The translations under genes were made by a program, and so were the position numbers. From a virus, in the IMG/VR virus record IMGVR_UViG_3300005518_000030, positions 1 to 34,096 of that record: 34,096 nucleotides of DNA; one strand, given 5' to 3'. Of this stretch, positions 1 through 6,615 are shown in pieces (positions within the stretch are counted from its first letter, which is position 1; every line of letters begins with the position of its first letter). A model generated the notes under the pieces. The model was not told where the DNA came from and ran no database searches. It saw only the letters and a program-made list of their open reading frames with translations.

Positions 1-107
1 GTTGCGATATGTCCGATTTCTAAAAAATCTTGGAAGATCCCGGCCGGATCGATCTGATCATTTCGATTTGATCTGGATTCAATCCTCTGACCTGCATGTT
101 TGTGGCG
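1..107. other. left window end, possible cos/packaging region
   Basis: No gene is seen here. The stretch is clearly more AT-rich than the rest of the window and contains five GATC tetramers between 36 and 73 (at 36, 47, 51, 56 and 70), including GATCC/GGATC arms at 36-50. It lies downstream of the HNH gene and, if the ends are joined, directly upstream of the small-terminase gene. That position fits a cos or terminase-binding region. The overhang itself cannot be read from the sequence. Confidence 0.35.
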
Positions 108-407
108 TCATGGACCAGCGAACCAGTCCACGCTGGTGACCAGCTGCACCACCTCGGCGAGCGGGCGGTTGCCCTTCTCGCTGTTGCACTTGCGGAGGCA
201 CACCGGACAGCCGGCCACGCCATGGATCGGCGCGAGGTTGCCGGGGTCGCGGCGTGCGCCGCCCTTGCTCGCGGGGTGGATGTGGTCGACCGCGTCGGAT
301 GCGCCGTGGCCGCAGACGATGCACACGTCCGACTCGCGCAGGATGCGGGCGCGTGTCTGTCGGTACTCGTAGCTGGTGAGTTCGCTGCGGTCGGTGGCCA
401 CGCTCAC
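108..407 (-). CDS. HNH endonuclease, cos-associated type
   Basis: A 99-residue HNH nuclease. It shows a paired zinc-binding CIVC motif, then DHIHP (the H of the betabeta-alpha-metal core), then NLAPIHG, and a second cysteine pair in CPVCLRKCN followed by the typical SEKG tail. Proteins of this kind (the HK97 gp74 family) assist the large terminase in cos cleavage. The gene is last in the minus-strand order, and across the joined window ends it precedes terS, which supports a packaging role. The start is GTG at 407; a second in-frame GTG at 401 has a better-spaced GGGG ribosome site and may be the true start. A homing function is possible, but the gene is not inserted in another gene. Confidence 0.87.
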   Translation of the reverse strand: MSVATDRSELTSYEYRQTRARILRESDVCIVCGHGASDAVDHIHPASKGGARRDPGNLAPIHGVAGCPVCLRKCNSEKGNRPLAEVVQLVTSVDWFAGP

Positions 408-413
408 CCCCTG

Positions 414-785
414 CTACGGGCAGTTGATGGCGAGGTGCGGCCACGCGTCGGGCCAGGCCTCAGTGCTGCCGCTGTACGCACGGTAGGCGTCGGCGTCTGC
501 GTACCAACGGGCGCGGCACACGTAGCGCTTGGCGTCTGCGCTGTGCATGACCTTGATGTAGTACAGCGCGGGCCCGTGGATGGTGCGCGCGTAGTCGCGT
601 ATGGCGCTGCGTGCCTGGGTGGCTGTAGCGCCGGGGATGATCAGATCCTTGCTGCCGGTGCTCGGCTGCGTGGCCGTGTAGCCAACGGCTGCGTGCGCCG
701 CTGGTCTCTGTGTGGTGTGGCTGGCGCAGCCTGCGAGCGTGAGCAGCGCGGCGGCCGCGAGTGTGATGGTGGCGCGGATGCGCAT
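414..785 (-). CDS. small lipoprotein, unknown function
   Basis: A 123-residue protein with a textbook lipoprotein signal: basic MRIR, a hydrophobic stretch of about 15 residues, and the lipobox LAGC with the lipidated cysteine near residue 20. The mature part is a small globular domain with two further cysteines and aromatic residues (YYIKVMH, CRARWYADADAYRAY). I recognise no family. AGGGGGGACC before the ATG is a good ribosome site. The gene sits behind a strong hairpin (859-906), so it probably has its own promoter in 786-858 and may be expressed in the lysogen. Surface lipoproteins in temperate phages sometimes act in superinfection exclusion (for example Ltp of TP-J34); that role is only inferred here. 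Confidence 0.72.
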   Translation of the reverse strand: MRIRATITLAAAALLTLAGCASHTTQRPAAHAAVGYTATQPSTGSKDLIIPGATATQARSAIRDYARTIHGPALYYIKVMHSADAKRYVCRARWYADADAYRAYSGSTEAWPDAWPHLAINCP

Positions 786-858
786 GGTCCCCCCTGGACG
801 TGCGTTCCTGAACTTCCATCATGCGGCATGTGTAGGCCGTGTGAAGGGTGGTGATGGA

Positions 859-906
859 GCATGACGAAGCCCCGGCCGGGGGGACCGGACCGGGGCTTCG
901 TCATGC
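859..906 (-). terminator. intrinsic terminator-type hairpin
   Basis: A perfect 17-bp stem (859-875 with 890-906, starting GCATGACGAAGCCCCGG) encloses a 14-nt loop that can pair partly. It lies between the HTH gene ending at 971 and the lipoprotein gene, and probably ends the tra-like transcript. Confidence 0.8.
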
Positions 907-970
907 GTCTGTGGTGCCGGGTGAGGGCACAGTTGTTCACCGAGATCGTTACACGCTGTCTGACCTGCGG

Positions 971-1159
971 TCAAGCAGCCTTGCTCTGTTGCCGCTTGGC
1001 GAGCAGTGCGGCGACGTCCGAGACGGCGTACCAAGCCTGCCGGGGCGTGCCACCCGAGCGCTGCAGCTGGCCGCGATGGACGAGCAGGCGAACACCTCCG
1101 AGGGTGATGCCGAGCTGCTGCGCGGTCTGGTGTGCGGTGAGGTGGCCGGGCCGGATCAT
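971..1159 (-). CDS. small helix-turn-helix protein, excisionase-like
   Basis: A 62-residue protein made almost entirely of a MerR/excisionase-type HTH: LTAHQTAQQLGIT is the first helix pair, VRLLVHRGQLQ the recognition region, and RQAWYAVSDVAALLA the wing and last helix. I chose ATG at 1159 because GGAG lies six bases upstream; an ATG at 1171 is in frame but badly spaced. It is the last gene of the transfer-like operon, and the 199-bp gap before it holds the GAAACC repeats. It may bind those repeats, or act as a recombination directionality factor; neither is shown. Serine-integrase directionality factors are very varied, so the second idea is weak. Confidence 0.7.
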   Translation of the reverse strand: MIRPGHLTAHQTAQQLGITLGGVRLLVHRGQLQRSGGTPRQAWYAVSDVAALLAKRQQSKAA

Positions 1160-1220
1160 CTGCGACTCCATGCCCCCATGATGCGGCAGTGATGTCGGCT
1201 GCACAGGGTGTCTGGAGCAC

Positions 1221-1347
1221 GGGTTTCCCCGGGATTCCGGGCCTGTGCGGCGAGGCCCGAAACCCGAAACTGTGCAGCTCAGCCTCGATATCGGGGGCGA
1301 AACCGGTTTCGGGGTGAGGTGAAACCGCAGCCCCGTCCCGAAACCGG
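1221..1347. repeat. GAAACC repeat cluster, clt-like candidate
   Basis: Seven copies of GAAAC(C) lie in about 125 bp: 1222-1227 (reverse), 1259-1264, 1266-1270 (GAAAC only), 1299-1304, 1305-1310 (reverse), 1321-1326 and 1340-1345. Several extend to CCCGAAACC. The copies at 1298-1311 form the perfect palindrome CGAAACCGGTTTCG. The cluster starts 14 bp after the stop of the TraB-like gene. In Streptomyces plasmids the clt locus, a set of short repeats bound by the TraB C-terminal winged helix, lies near traB. A regulator operator or a second replication site is also possible. Confidence 0.6.
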
Positions 1348-1358
1348 CTCGACGGCCT

Positions 1359-3476
1359 CTACTCGGCGTCCTCGACGGTGGGCAGATCGGCGTAGCGCAG
1401 GCCCTTGGCGCCTCCGCAGCACTCCCTGATCGTGAGTTGCCGGGTGGACACCTTGAACGGCTTGAGGGCCGCGCTGAGCGCCGTGGACGACCCTGCGGCG
1501 TCCATGTCCAGCCACGGCTTGTACAGGTCCGGCCGCAGCCGGGCGAGGGCCTCGACAAGGCGGTGCGAGTGCACGGCCTCCACTCCGTCCGGCCATACGG
1601 CCCGCAGGTGGTCGACCACAGTCTCCACATCGAGGTCGACGACCTGTGCGCCGACGGACTGCCCGGTGAGCGTGCCGGCCGCGGTGCGCAGCGCCAGGGC
1701 GCGCTTGGCGATGTCCTCGGCTTCGGTCTGCTTGATGAACGCGGCGCGGACGGTGATGCCTTCGCGACCGCGGGCAAGGATGCCGGTGCCCTGCTCGTCG
1801 ATGCTGATGTCGGTGGCGCGCAGGCCGCGTTCGAAGGCGCTGGTGCCGAGCACGTTGTTGTTCGCCCTCCAGTCCATGACGGCCAGGCAGAGGCGTGTGC
1901 CGACCGAGCTGGACACCGACGTGGGCAGGGACGGGGCGTCGGGGTTCTGGGTGAGCAGGATGAGGATGATGCCGTAGGCGCGGGCCTTCTTGATCAGGCG
2001 GGTGGCCAGGGCCGCGGCCTCGTCCTTGTACTCGGCGTGGGTGAACAGCTCCTGCACCTCGTCGATGACGATGACGCGCGGGCCGAGGTTCTGCTCGGGG
2101 TACTTCTCGGCGAGCGCGCGGGTGACCTTGCGGCCCTCGGGCACCTCGGAGGCGGGCAGGGAGCGCACGAACGCGGCGCGGCGCTGGTACTCGGCGATCC
2201 CGGAGCGCATGCCGCCCAGGGCGGCCTCAAGGTCTTCGTCCTCGTCGCCGGACACGTAGCGGTGGCAGATCGGCTTGACGGAGTCGAGGTCGCCGGATCC
2301 CTTGAGCTCGTAGATCCAGAGTTCGGCGGTGGGGTCGAGGGCGACGCCGAGGACGATGGCGAGCGCGCAGGACGTCTTGCCGGAGCCGGGGATGCCTCCG
2401 ACCAGCAGGTTTGAGTACATGAGGGTGATCTCGACGAGGTTGCCGCGCGGGTCGAAGCCGTAGGGCAGGGGCTCGTACACGTCGGCCTGGCCCTCTTTCA
2501 TGAGGGGCCACAGCTTGCGGCCGGCCTTGGCGGGGTCGCGCTGCGCCACCCACAGGACGAGGCGGCCGGGGTGGGCGGAGCGGTCGCCCTCGGGCCACAC
2601 GGTGCTGATGGGGCGGCGCATGGCGGCGGCGAGCGCGGCCCGCTTCTCCAGTACGGCGGTGGCTTCGATGCCGGGCGGGAGGTCGACCTCGGCGCGCCAT
2701 CCGGGGCCGTCGCGCATGACCTCGGAGGCGAACTCGACGCCGCGGCGCCCCTTCTTGCCCTCGATGCCGATGGCGGCGAGTGCGTCGAACACCTCGGTGG
2801 AGTCGAGGCGGCGCAGCACGTTGGTGGCCACGTAGCGGGTGATGAGGGGCTTGTCGCCCTTCTTGCCGGCCACGCCGACCAGGGCGGTGGCCGTGAGGGC
2901 GGCGGTGAGCGTCCAGCCGGGCACGAGGAACGCGCTGACCAGCGTGGTGATGCCGACGGCGGTGGCCACGGCCAGGGAGGCGATGCGCCGTGGCCGGACG
3001 CGGCGGGAGTGCTCGCGGGAGAGGGCGAGCCACGCTTCGATGTCCGCGGACGCGGCGGCCTTGGCCTCAACGGGCCGGGCCTCGGTGTCGGCGACCCACT
3101 TGCCCCAGCGGACTAGGAGGCGGCCAGCGCCGCGGGGTGCCCGGAGCAGCAGGCGGGTGAGGTACACGGGCGCACGCACGGCGTGGAAGCCGGTGACGTG
3201 GACGTAGTAGGACGCCGTCCAGCGGGCGGCGTCCACGAACTCGGCGGCGTTGCGCAGGAACGTGGGGATGACGGGCGGGGCTTCGGCGAGGTAGGCCTGC
3301 TTCTCGGCGATCCATGTACCTGCGGCTGGGGCTTCGTTGGGCGGGTCGACGGGTCGGGGCTCGGCGTTCTCGACGACTTCGATGATGGTCTCGGTCAGGG
3401 TGTCCTGCGCGTCCTTGAGGAGCGTGGGTGCGTCCGGGGGTGCGTCCTTGTGGAGCTGGACGACGTTGTTCGTCAT
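1359..3476 (-). CDS. FtsK/SpoIIIE-type DNA translocase, TraB-like
   Basis: A 705-residue hexameric motor of the FtsK/HerA class. Walker A is GGIPGSGKTS at about 360-369, Walker B is RVIVIDEVQ at about 467-475, and LLTQNP follows near 507. Two hydrophobic segments at about 163-203 would anchor it in the membrane. The C-terminus (about 615-700, with SSTALSAALKPF and the wing up to LRYADLP) resembles the winged helix of Streptomyces TraB/TraSA, which binds clt repeats and moves double-stranded DNA between hyphae. The length and layout fit that family better than chromosomal FtsK. The upstream Spd-like genes and downstream repeats support a transfer role. A role in prophage segregation is the alternative. 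Ribosome site AGGAAG precedes the ATG. Confidence 0.88.
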   Translation of the reverse strand: MTNNVVQLHKDAPPDAPTLLKDAQDTLTETIIEVVENAEPRPVDPPNEAPAAGTWIAEKQAYLAEAPPVIPTFLRNAAEFVDAARWTASYYVHVTGFHAVRAPVYLTRLLLRAPRGAGRLLVRWGKWVADTEARPVEAKAAASADIEAWLALSREHSRRVRPRRIASLAVATAVGITTLVSAFLVPGWTLTAALTATALVGVAGKKGDKPLITRYVATNVLRRLDSTEVFDALAAIGIEGKKGRRGVEFASEVMRDGPGWRAEVDLPPGIEATAVLEKRAALAAAMRRPISTVWPEGDRSAHPGRLVLWVAQRDPAKAGRKLWPLMKEGQADVYEPLPYGFDPRGNLVEITLMYSNLLVGGIPGSGKTSCALAIVLGVALDPTAELWIYELKGSGDLDSVKPICHRYVSGDEDEDLEAALGGMRSGIAEYQRRAAFVRSLPASEVPEGRKVTRALAEKYPEQNLGPRVIVIDEVQELFTHAEYKDEAAALATRLIKKARAYGIILILLTQNPDAPSLPTSVSSSVGTRLCLAVMDWRANNNVLGTSAFERGLRATDISIDEQGTGILARGREGITVRAAFIKQTEAEDIAKRALALRTAAGTLTGQSVGAQVVDLDVETVVDHLRAVWPDGVEAVHSHRLVEALARLRPDLYKPWLDMDAAGSSTALSAALKPFKVSTRQLTIRECCGGAKGLRYADLPTVEDAE

Positions 3477-3512
3477 GCTGGGGCTTCCTGCCTCTTGCTG
3501 GGGTACGGGAGG

Positions 3513-3555
3513 CCCGGGGACGGCGGCTGCTTGGCGGTAGGACGCCGTCCCCGGG
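3513..3555 (-). terminator. hairpin upstream of the TraB-like gene
   Basis: A 13-bp perfect stem (3513-3525 with 3543-3555, CCCGGGGACGGCG) has a 17-nt loop. It sits in the only real gap of the operon, between the 58-residue gene and the translocase gene. It could act as a partial terminator that limits translocase expression. Confidence 0.6.
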
Positions 3556-3561
3556 GCGTAG

Positions 3562-3738
3562 CTACTTCTTGTTCTTGCGGCGCTCCGCCCGTTTCTCGAT
3601 GCGCCTGACCTTGTTCTGCAGGTCGGTGAGGTCGACCGCGGGGCCGGCCAGGCCGCGCTTCGCCATCCGGGCGTGCAGGGCGACGAGGTGCAGCTGCTCG
3701 CCGCGCGTGAAGTCGCTGAAGCTGAGGTCGTCGGCCAT
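3562..3738 (-). CDS. small basic coiled protein, unknown
   Basis: A 58-residue protein starting MADDLSFSDFTRGEQLHL. The C-terminal half is a charged helix ending RRIEKRAERRKNKK. I do not recognise it. The ATG at 3738 is chosen because AAAGGG lies upstream and longer forms run into the preceding gene; the preceding gene stops 2 bp upstream of this start. It sits directly before the TraB-like gene in the coupled operon, so a minor role in transfer, such as a DNA-binding or Spd-type helper, is possible but not shown. Confidence 0.65.
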   Translation of the reverse strand: MADDLSFSDFTRGEQLHLVALHARMAKRGLAGPAVDLTDLQNKVRRIEKRAERRKNKK

Positions 3739-3740
3739 GG

Positions 3741-4058
3741 TCAGTTGCCCTTTCGGAAGTCGTTGAGCATGGAGCGGAGCACGAGCAGGCACGCGGTCGC
3801 GGCGATCGCTCCGACGGCGACGGCGATGGCAAGCAGGGCTGCGGCCATGGCGAGTGCGGTGACCGCGCCGGCTCCGACGATGCCGAGCACCACATAGCTG
3901 GCGGGGATTCGCCGTGGTGCCCGGGCGGCCGGCTGCGGGACGGGCTGCTGCTGGGTGGCCTGCTGGGTGGCGAGGACAGCGGCGACGATCCGGACGACGT
4001 CCGTGTTCGCGGCGGCGTCTCTGACCGCGGCTTCGGCTTTGTCGAGGGCATCACTCAT
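3741..4058 (-). CDS. small membrane protein, Spd-like candidate
   Basis: A 105-residue protein. The first half is soluble, helical and Gln/Pro-rich (MSDALDKAEAAVRDAAANTD, then a QQATQQQPVPQP linker). The second half has two closely packed membrane helices (ASYVVLGIVGAG to AATACLLVLRS) and a short basic tail. Its ATG overlaps the stop of the preceding gene (ATGA at 4055-4058). Streptomyces plasmids carry several small unrelated membrane Spd proteins next to traB that are needed for spread along the mycelium. The position and topology fit, but sequence kinship is not proven. Confidence 0.68.
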   Translation of the reverse strand: MSDALDKAEAAVRDAAANTDVVRIVAAVLATQQATQQQPVPQPAARAPRRIPASYVVLGIVGAGAVTALAMAAALLAIAVAVGAIAATACLLVLRSMLNDFRKGN

Positions 4059-4234
4059 GCCGCCCACCCCCGGATGCGGCGGGTGATCCGCGGCCAGGCC
4101 CAGATGCCGACGGCGGCCACGATGACGGCGGGCTGCGAGATGACCGCGGCGACCACGCCCAGGACGACTGCGAGCAGCGCCGGGTAGGCGACGAGGAGAC
4201 CGAGGATCGCTCCGAAGATCAGACGCAGCATCAT
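4055..4234 (-). CDS. 59-residue membrane protein, Spd-like candidate
   Basis: A very hydrophobic protein of 59 residues: MMLRLIFGAILGLLVAYPAL, then a second helix ending in VGIWAWPRITRRIRGW with a basic, aromatic tail. It probably forms two membrane helices joined by a short turn. Start and stop overlap both neighbours through ATGA (4231-4234 and 4055-4058), so it is translated together with them. The function is unknown; the company of TraB-like and DUF2637-like proteins suggests a membrane part of a transfer or spread system. Confidence 0.68.
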   Translation of the reverse strand: MMLRLIFGAILGLLVAYPALLAVVLGVVAAVISQPAVIVAAVGIWAWPRITRRIRGWAA

Positions 4235-4905
4235 GTCCGGGCCTCCTGGGGGAGCTTGTCGGGGTGGAAGAGGTTGTGTCCGCGGGGCGTCTTCTCGTGG
4301 ACTTCGAGGCGTCCGTCGGCGACCCAGCTGCGGATGGTGGAGGGGTCGACGCCGTACCGGTCGGCGACGTCCTTGGACGTGAGTAGGACGGGCGGAGGCG
4401 GGGGAGCGTCCTCGGTGTCCTGGCCCGTCCCGGGTTCGAGCTCCCGCGTCTCGTCGGTGTCCTCCTCGTCGTCGCGGTCGAGGGTGTACTCGACGGGCTC
4501 CGGGACGCGGGGCGTCTGCTCGGGGACGGGCGGGACGGTGGCGGGCGGGGTGGCGTCCCGTGGCGTCTGCCTGGCGAGCGCGTGCGTCCGCCACAGGCTG
4601 ATCGGTACGAGCAGTGAGACGACGGTGACGAGGTCGAGGCTCACCTTGATGACGCCTGCCTCCAGCGCGTGGGCGGCGACCTGGGCGGCGCCCATGAGGG
4701 CGAGGGACAGGGCGATGTCGAACGCCCGGAACCAGCGCAGCGCGGCGATCACGTAGCAGTCGAGGGCGAGCGGCAGCATGACCGCGATGGGCGGCTTGGC
4801 GCCGAGGCGGCGGGCGAGTTCGTACTCGGCGGTCGCGGTGAAGGCGATGCCGGCGGCGAGTGAGCCTCTGCGTACCCAGGTGCCGACCTGGTTGAGGTTG
4901 CTCAC
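4231..4905 (-). CDS. DUF2637/SpdB-like membrane protein with C-terminal HTH
   Basis: A 224-residue protein in two parts. Residues 1 to about 120 form a four-helix membrane domain (SLAAGIAFTATAEYELARRL; PIAVMLPLALDCYVIAALRW; IALSLALMGAAQVAAHALE; LVTVVSLLVPISLW), resembling the DUF2637 proteins common beside traB in actinomycete plasmids, AICEs and some phages. A Pro/acidic linker (TPPATVPPVPEQ to DDEEDTDETRELE) leads to a MerR-like HTH (LTSKDVADRYGVDPSTIRSW VADGRLEV). This layout would tether a DNA-binding domain to the membrane. The start is GTG, overlapping the upstream stop (GTGA). Confidence 0.75.
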   Translation of the reverse strand: MSNLNQVGTWVRRGSLAAGIAFTATAEYELARRLGAKPPIAVMLPLALDCYVIAALRWFRAFDIALSLALMGAAQVAAHALEAGVIKVSLDLVTVVSLLVPISLWRTHALARQTPRDATPPATVPPVPEQTPRVPEPVEYTLDRDDEEDTDETRELEPGTGQDTEDAPPPPPVLLTSKDVADRYGVDPSTIRSWVADGRLEVHEKTPRGHNLFHPDKLPQEART

Positions 4906-5267
4906 GCGGTGCCCCCGGCGAGGATCTCGGCGAGCTGACGCCCGAGTGCGCGCAACTGCTCGGCGGCGGCCTCAAGGTCGGCGGCGAGCTGCTCGACCTC
5001 GTCCGGGGTGTGCGTGCCGGTGATGTCCTGGACCTCGATGTACAGGCCGATGGTCCGGTCGACGCCTGAGAACGGGGCCTGGGTGAGGAAGGCCTTGAAC
5101 ATCTCGCGGCCGTCGGGGGCGATTACGTGCTCCGGGCCGTCGTGGGAGATGTCGGCCTTGTACCCGGCACGCTCGTCGGGGTGGCCAGCGCACCAGTCGG
5201 GCTCGGGGATCTCCAGGGGCTTGGTGACGAAGACGTTCACGGTCGCGGTGCGGGGCTCGGTGCTCAC
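4902..5267 (-). CDS. DUF6907-like protein
   Basis: A 121-residue protein with the layout of the DUF6907 family, which is common in Streptomyces and its mobile elements: a basic beta-strand start (TATVNVFVTKPL), PDWCAGHPDE, ISHDGPEH, a beta-rich middle (IGLYIEVQDI), and a helical end (EVEQLAADLEAAAEQLRALG RQLAEIL). The biochemical role of the family is unknown. It starts with GTG, overlapping the upstream stop. A second protein of similar plan lies at 11422-11979. Presence in the transfer-like operon suggests co-regulation rather than a known function. Confidence 0.7.
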   Translation of the reverse strand: MSTEPRTATVNVFVTKPLEIPEPDWCAGHPDERAGYKADISHDGPEHVIAPDGREMFKAFLTQAPFSGVDRTIGLYIEVQDITGTHTPDEVEQLAADLEAAAEQLRALGRQLAEILAGGTA

Positions 5268-5572
5268 CGGCGCTCACCTCGCTCGTCGGCGAGGAATGCG
5301 GCGATGGCGGGGAAGTGGGCGTCGACGGAGCGGCGGACGGCCTCGTTCTCGTCGACGGGCTCGGCGTCGAGGGCGCGGAGCAGCAGGCGCAGGGCCTCGC
5401 GGAGGGAGAGGACGCTGTCGCTGTCGAGCAGCTGCTGGGCGACGCGGATAGCGACCTGGAGGTCGGTGGGCTCGCGCAGCTGGTCGCGGACGCGGTCGGC
5501 GGCTTTCCCGTAGAGGGGTTCGCGGATGCTGGAACTTGCGGGCGCGTCGGGGCGCGCGAAAAGATCGGCCAT
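5264..5572 (-). CDS. first gene of transfer-like operon, unknown
   Basis: A 102-residue, mostly helical, acidic protein (MADLFARPDAPASSSIREPL, then long helices VRDQLREPTDLQVAIRVAQQ and LSLREALRLLLRALDAE). I chose ATG at 5572 because of the strong AAGGAGACGGCT ribosome site; the longer frame to 5632 lacks one. No family is recognised. As the promoter-proximal gene of the operon it lies 79 bp from the GntR-type operator centred near 5659. The downstream gene overlaps it by four bases. Confidence 0.66.
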   Translation of the reverse strand: MADLFARPDAPASSSIREPLYGKAADRVRDQLREPTDLQVAIRVAQQLLDSDSVLSLREALRLLLRALDAEPVDENEAVRRSVDAHFPAIAAFLADERGERR

Positions 5573-5650
5573 AGCCGTCTCCTTGGTTGAGTCAGGGAGT
5601 TCGGTCAGGGCCTCGTTCGGTGTTGGTAGCACCGGCGGGGCCCGTCTTCA

Positions 5651-5667
5651 TTTGTGAGTACAGATTA
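5651..5667. promoter_or_regulatory. GntR operator copy before the transfer-like operon
   Basis: TTTGTGAGTACAGATTA matches the reverse strand of 15714-15729 in 15 of 16 bases (TTGTGAGTACAGATAA there). It lies in the 149-bp gap upstream of the operon starting at 5572. On the minus strand a TAATCT hexamer (5662-5667) overlaps it and could be a -10, although I see no good -35. This links the operon to the GntR regulator at 15814. Confidence 0.72.
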
Positions 5668-5721
5668 GAGCTTGCCACAGTATCTGGCGGTCCGTATAGG
5701 TCTGTTACGGAATCAGCGCGT

Positions 5722-6390
5722 TCAACTCGCCCGCGTCTCGGGCGCGTTGATCGCGTCCCCGCTGGCGCTGTCGGCGTCCGGCTGGAGCGTCCGCAACATC
5801 AGGAAGTCCGTGGACTCGTAGGTGCAGGTACACCAGGGGCAGACGAGTCTCGTCTCGCCCTGGTGGTGCCGCAGGACGGCTCCGCACACCACGCCGGACG
5901 CGTCCACGGCGACGCAGTTGCCGATGCGCTTGCCGCGGTCGGGCAAGGCGCCGACGATGGACAGGGCGGCGCCCTCCAGCTCGCGGATCTCGGCGGCGAG
6001 GTCGCCGGCGGCCGGGTAGGACTCGGCGATCCAAGCGAGCTCCATCCCGAGCCAGCGGGCGGCGCGGCGCACGCGCTCCTCGACGTCGCCGGTGATGGCG
6101 GGCTCGCCCCAGCCGCGCACGCGCTGTACGTCGGAGCGCCAGCCCTCGAGGACGAGGGCGATGCCGCCGTACCGGAGGTCGAGGACGGCCTCGTCGACGG
6201 GCAGGGTGGCGGCCGCGTGGCTGCGGGAGACGAACTCGGTGGTGGCGCGGCCCGCCGGGCTGAGGAACCCGGCGAGTGCGCTGTAGATCTTCGGCATGCG
6301 GTCGAGGCGCTCGGCCAGGGCGAGCGTGTCGCCGGGGCAGAGGTAGCCGTGCTCGAGGTCGCGGTCACACAGGCCGCAGATGGCGGTCAC
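5722..6390 (-). CDS. zinc-finger-like protein, unknown
   Basis: A 222-residue protein with possible zinc-binding cysteines at both ends: CGLCDRDLEHGYLCPG at the start, and CVAVDASGVVCGAV followed by RLVCPWCTCTYES near the end. The middle is helical (ERVRRAARWLGMELAWIAES). Similar two-ended zinc-ribbon proteins are common, uncharacterised parts of actinophage early regions; I can assign no reaction. It starts with GTG overlapping the upstream stop (GTGA) and is the last gene of the replication operon before the regulated gap at 5573-5721. Confidence 0.68.
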   Translation of the reverse strand: MTAICGLCDRDLEHGYLCPGDTLALAERLDRMPKIYSALAGFLSPAGRATTEFVSRSHAAATLPVDEAVLDLRYGGIALVLEGWRSDVQRVRGWGEPAITGDVEERVRRAARWLGMELAWIAESYPAAGDLAAEIRELEGAALSIVGALPDRGKRIGNCVAVDASGVVCGAVLRHHQGETRLVCPWCTCTYESTDFLMLRTLQPDADSASGDAINAPETRAS

Positions 6391-6596
6391 ACTCGGCTCC
6401 GCTGCTGCAGCTGGTACAGGCGGAGGCTGCTCAGGTATCGGTCGCCAGCGGCCCGCTTGAAAGCGGCCCGGGCGGCGCTCCCGGCCTTGCGGTCCCGGCG
6501 GCCGTCGAGGATCCCGTAGAGGATCTGCAGGAGCAGCATGAAGTACATGCCGAACGCGGCACCAAGGGTGAGCAGCTGGGCGTCGTGGTCGTTCAC
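6387..6596 (-). CDS. single-span membrane protein, unknown
   Basis: A 69-residue protein with one N-terminal membrane helix (LGAAFGMYFMLLLQILYGIL) followed by a basic helical tail (DGRRDRKAGSAARAAFKRAA) and YQLQQRSRV. It starts with GTG at 6596, with AAGGA eight bases upstream. It lies between ssb and the zinc-finger-like gene in the same coupled transcript. The function is not recognised. Confidence 0.66.
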   Translation of the reverse strand: MNDHDAQLLTLGAAFGMYFMLLLQILYGILDGRRDRKAGSAARAAFKRAAGDRYLSSLRLYQLQQRSRV

Positions 6597-6615
6597 GGTC
6601 GTGTCCTTTCGGCGA

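Noticed and set aside
2412-2419. A further TGAGTACA octamer inside the TraB-like gene
   Set aside because: The flanks do not match the extended operator and the site lies within coding sequence for MYSNLL, so it is best explained by codon use.
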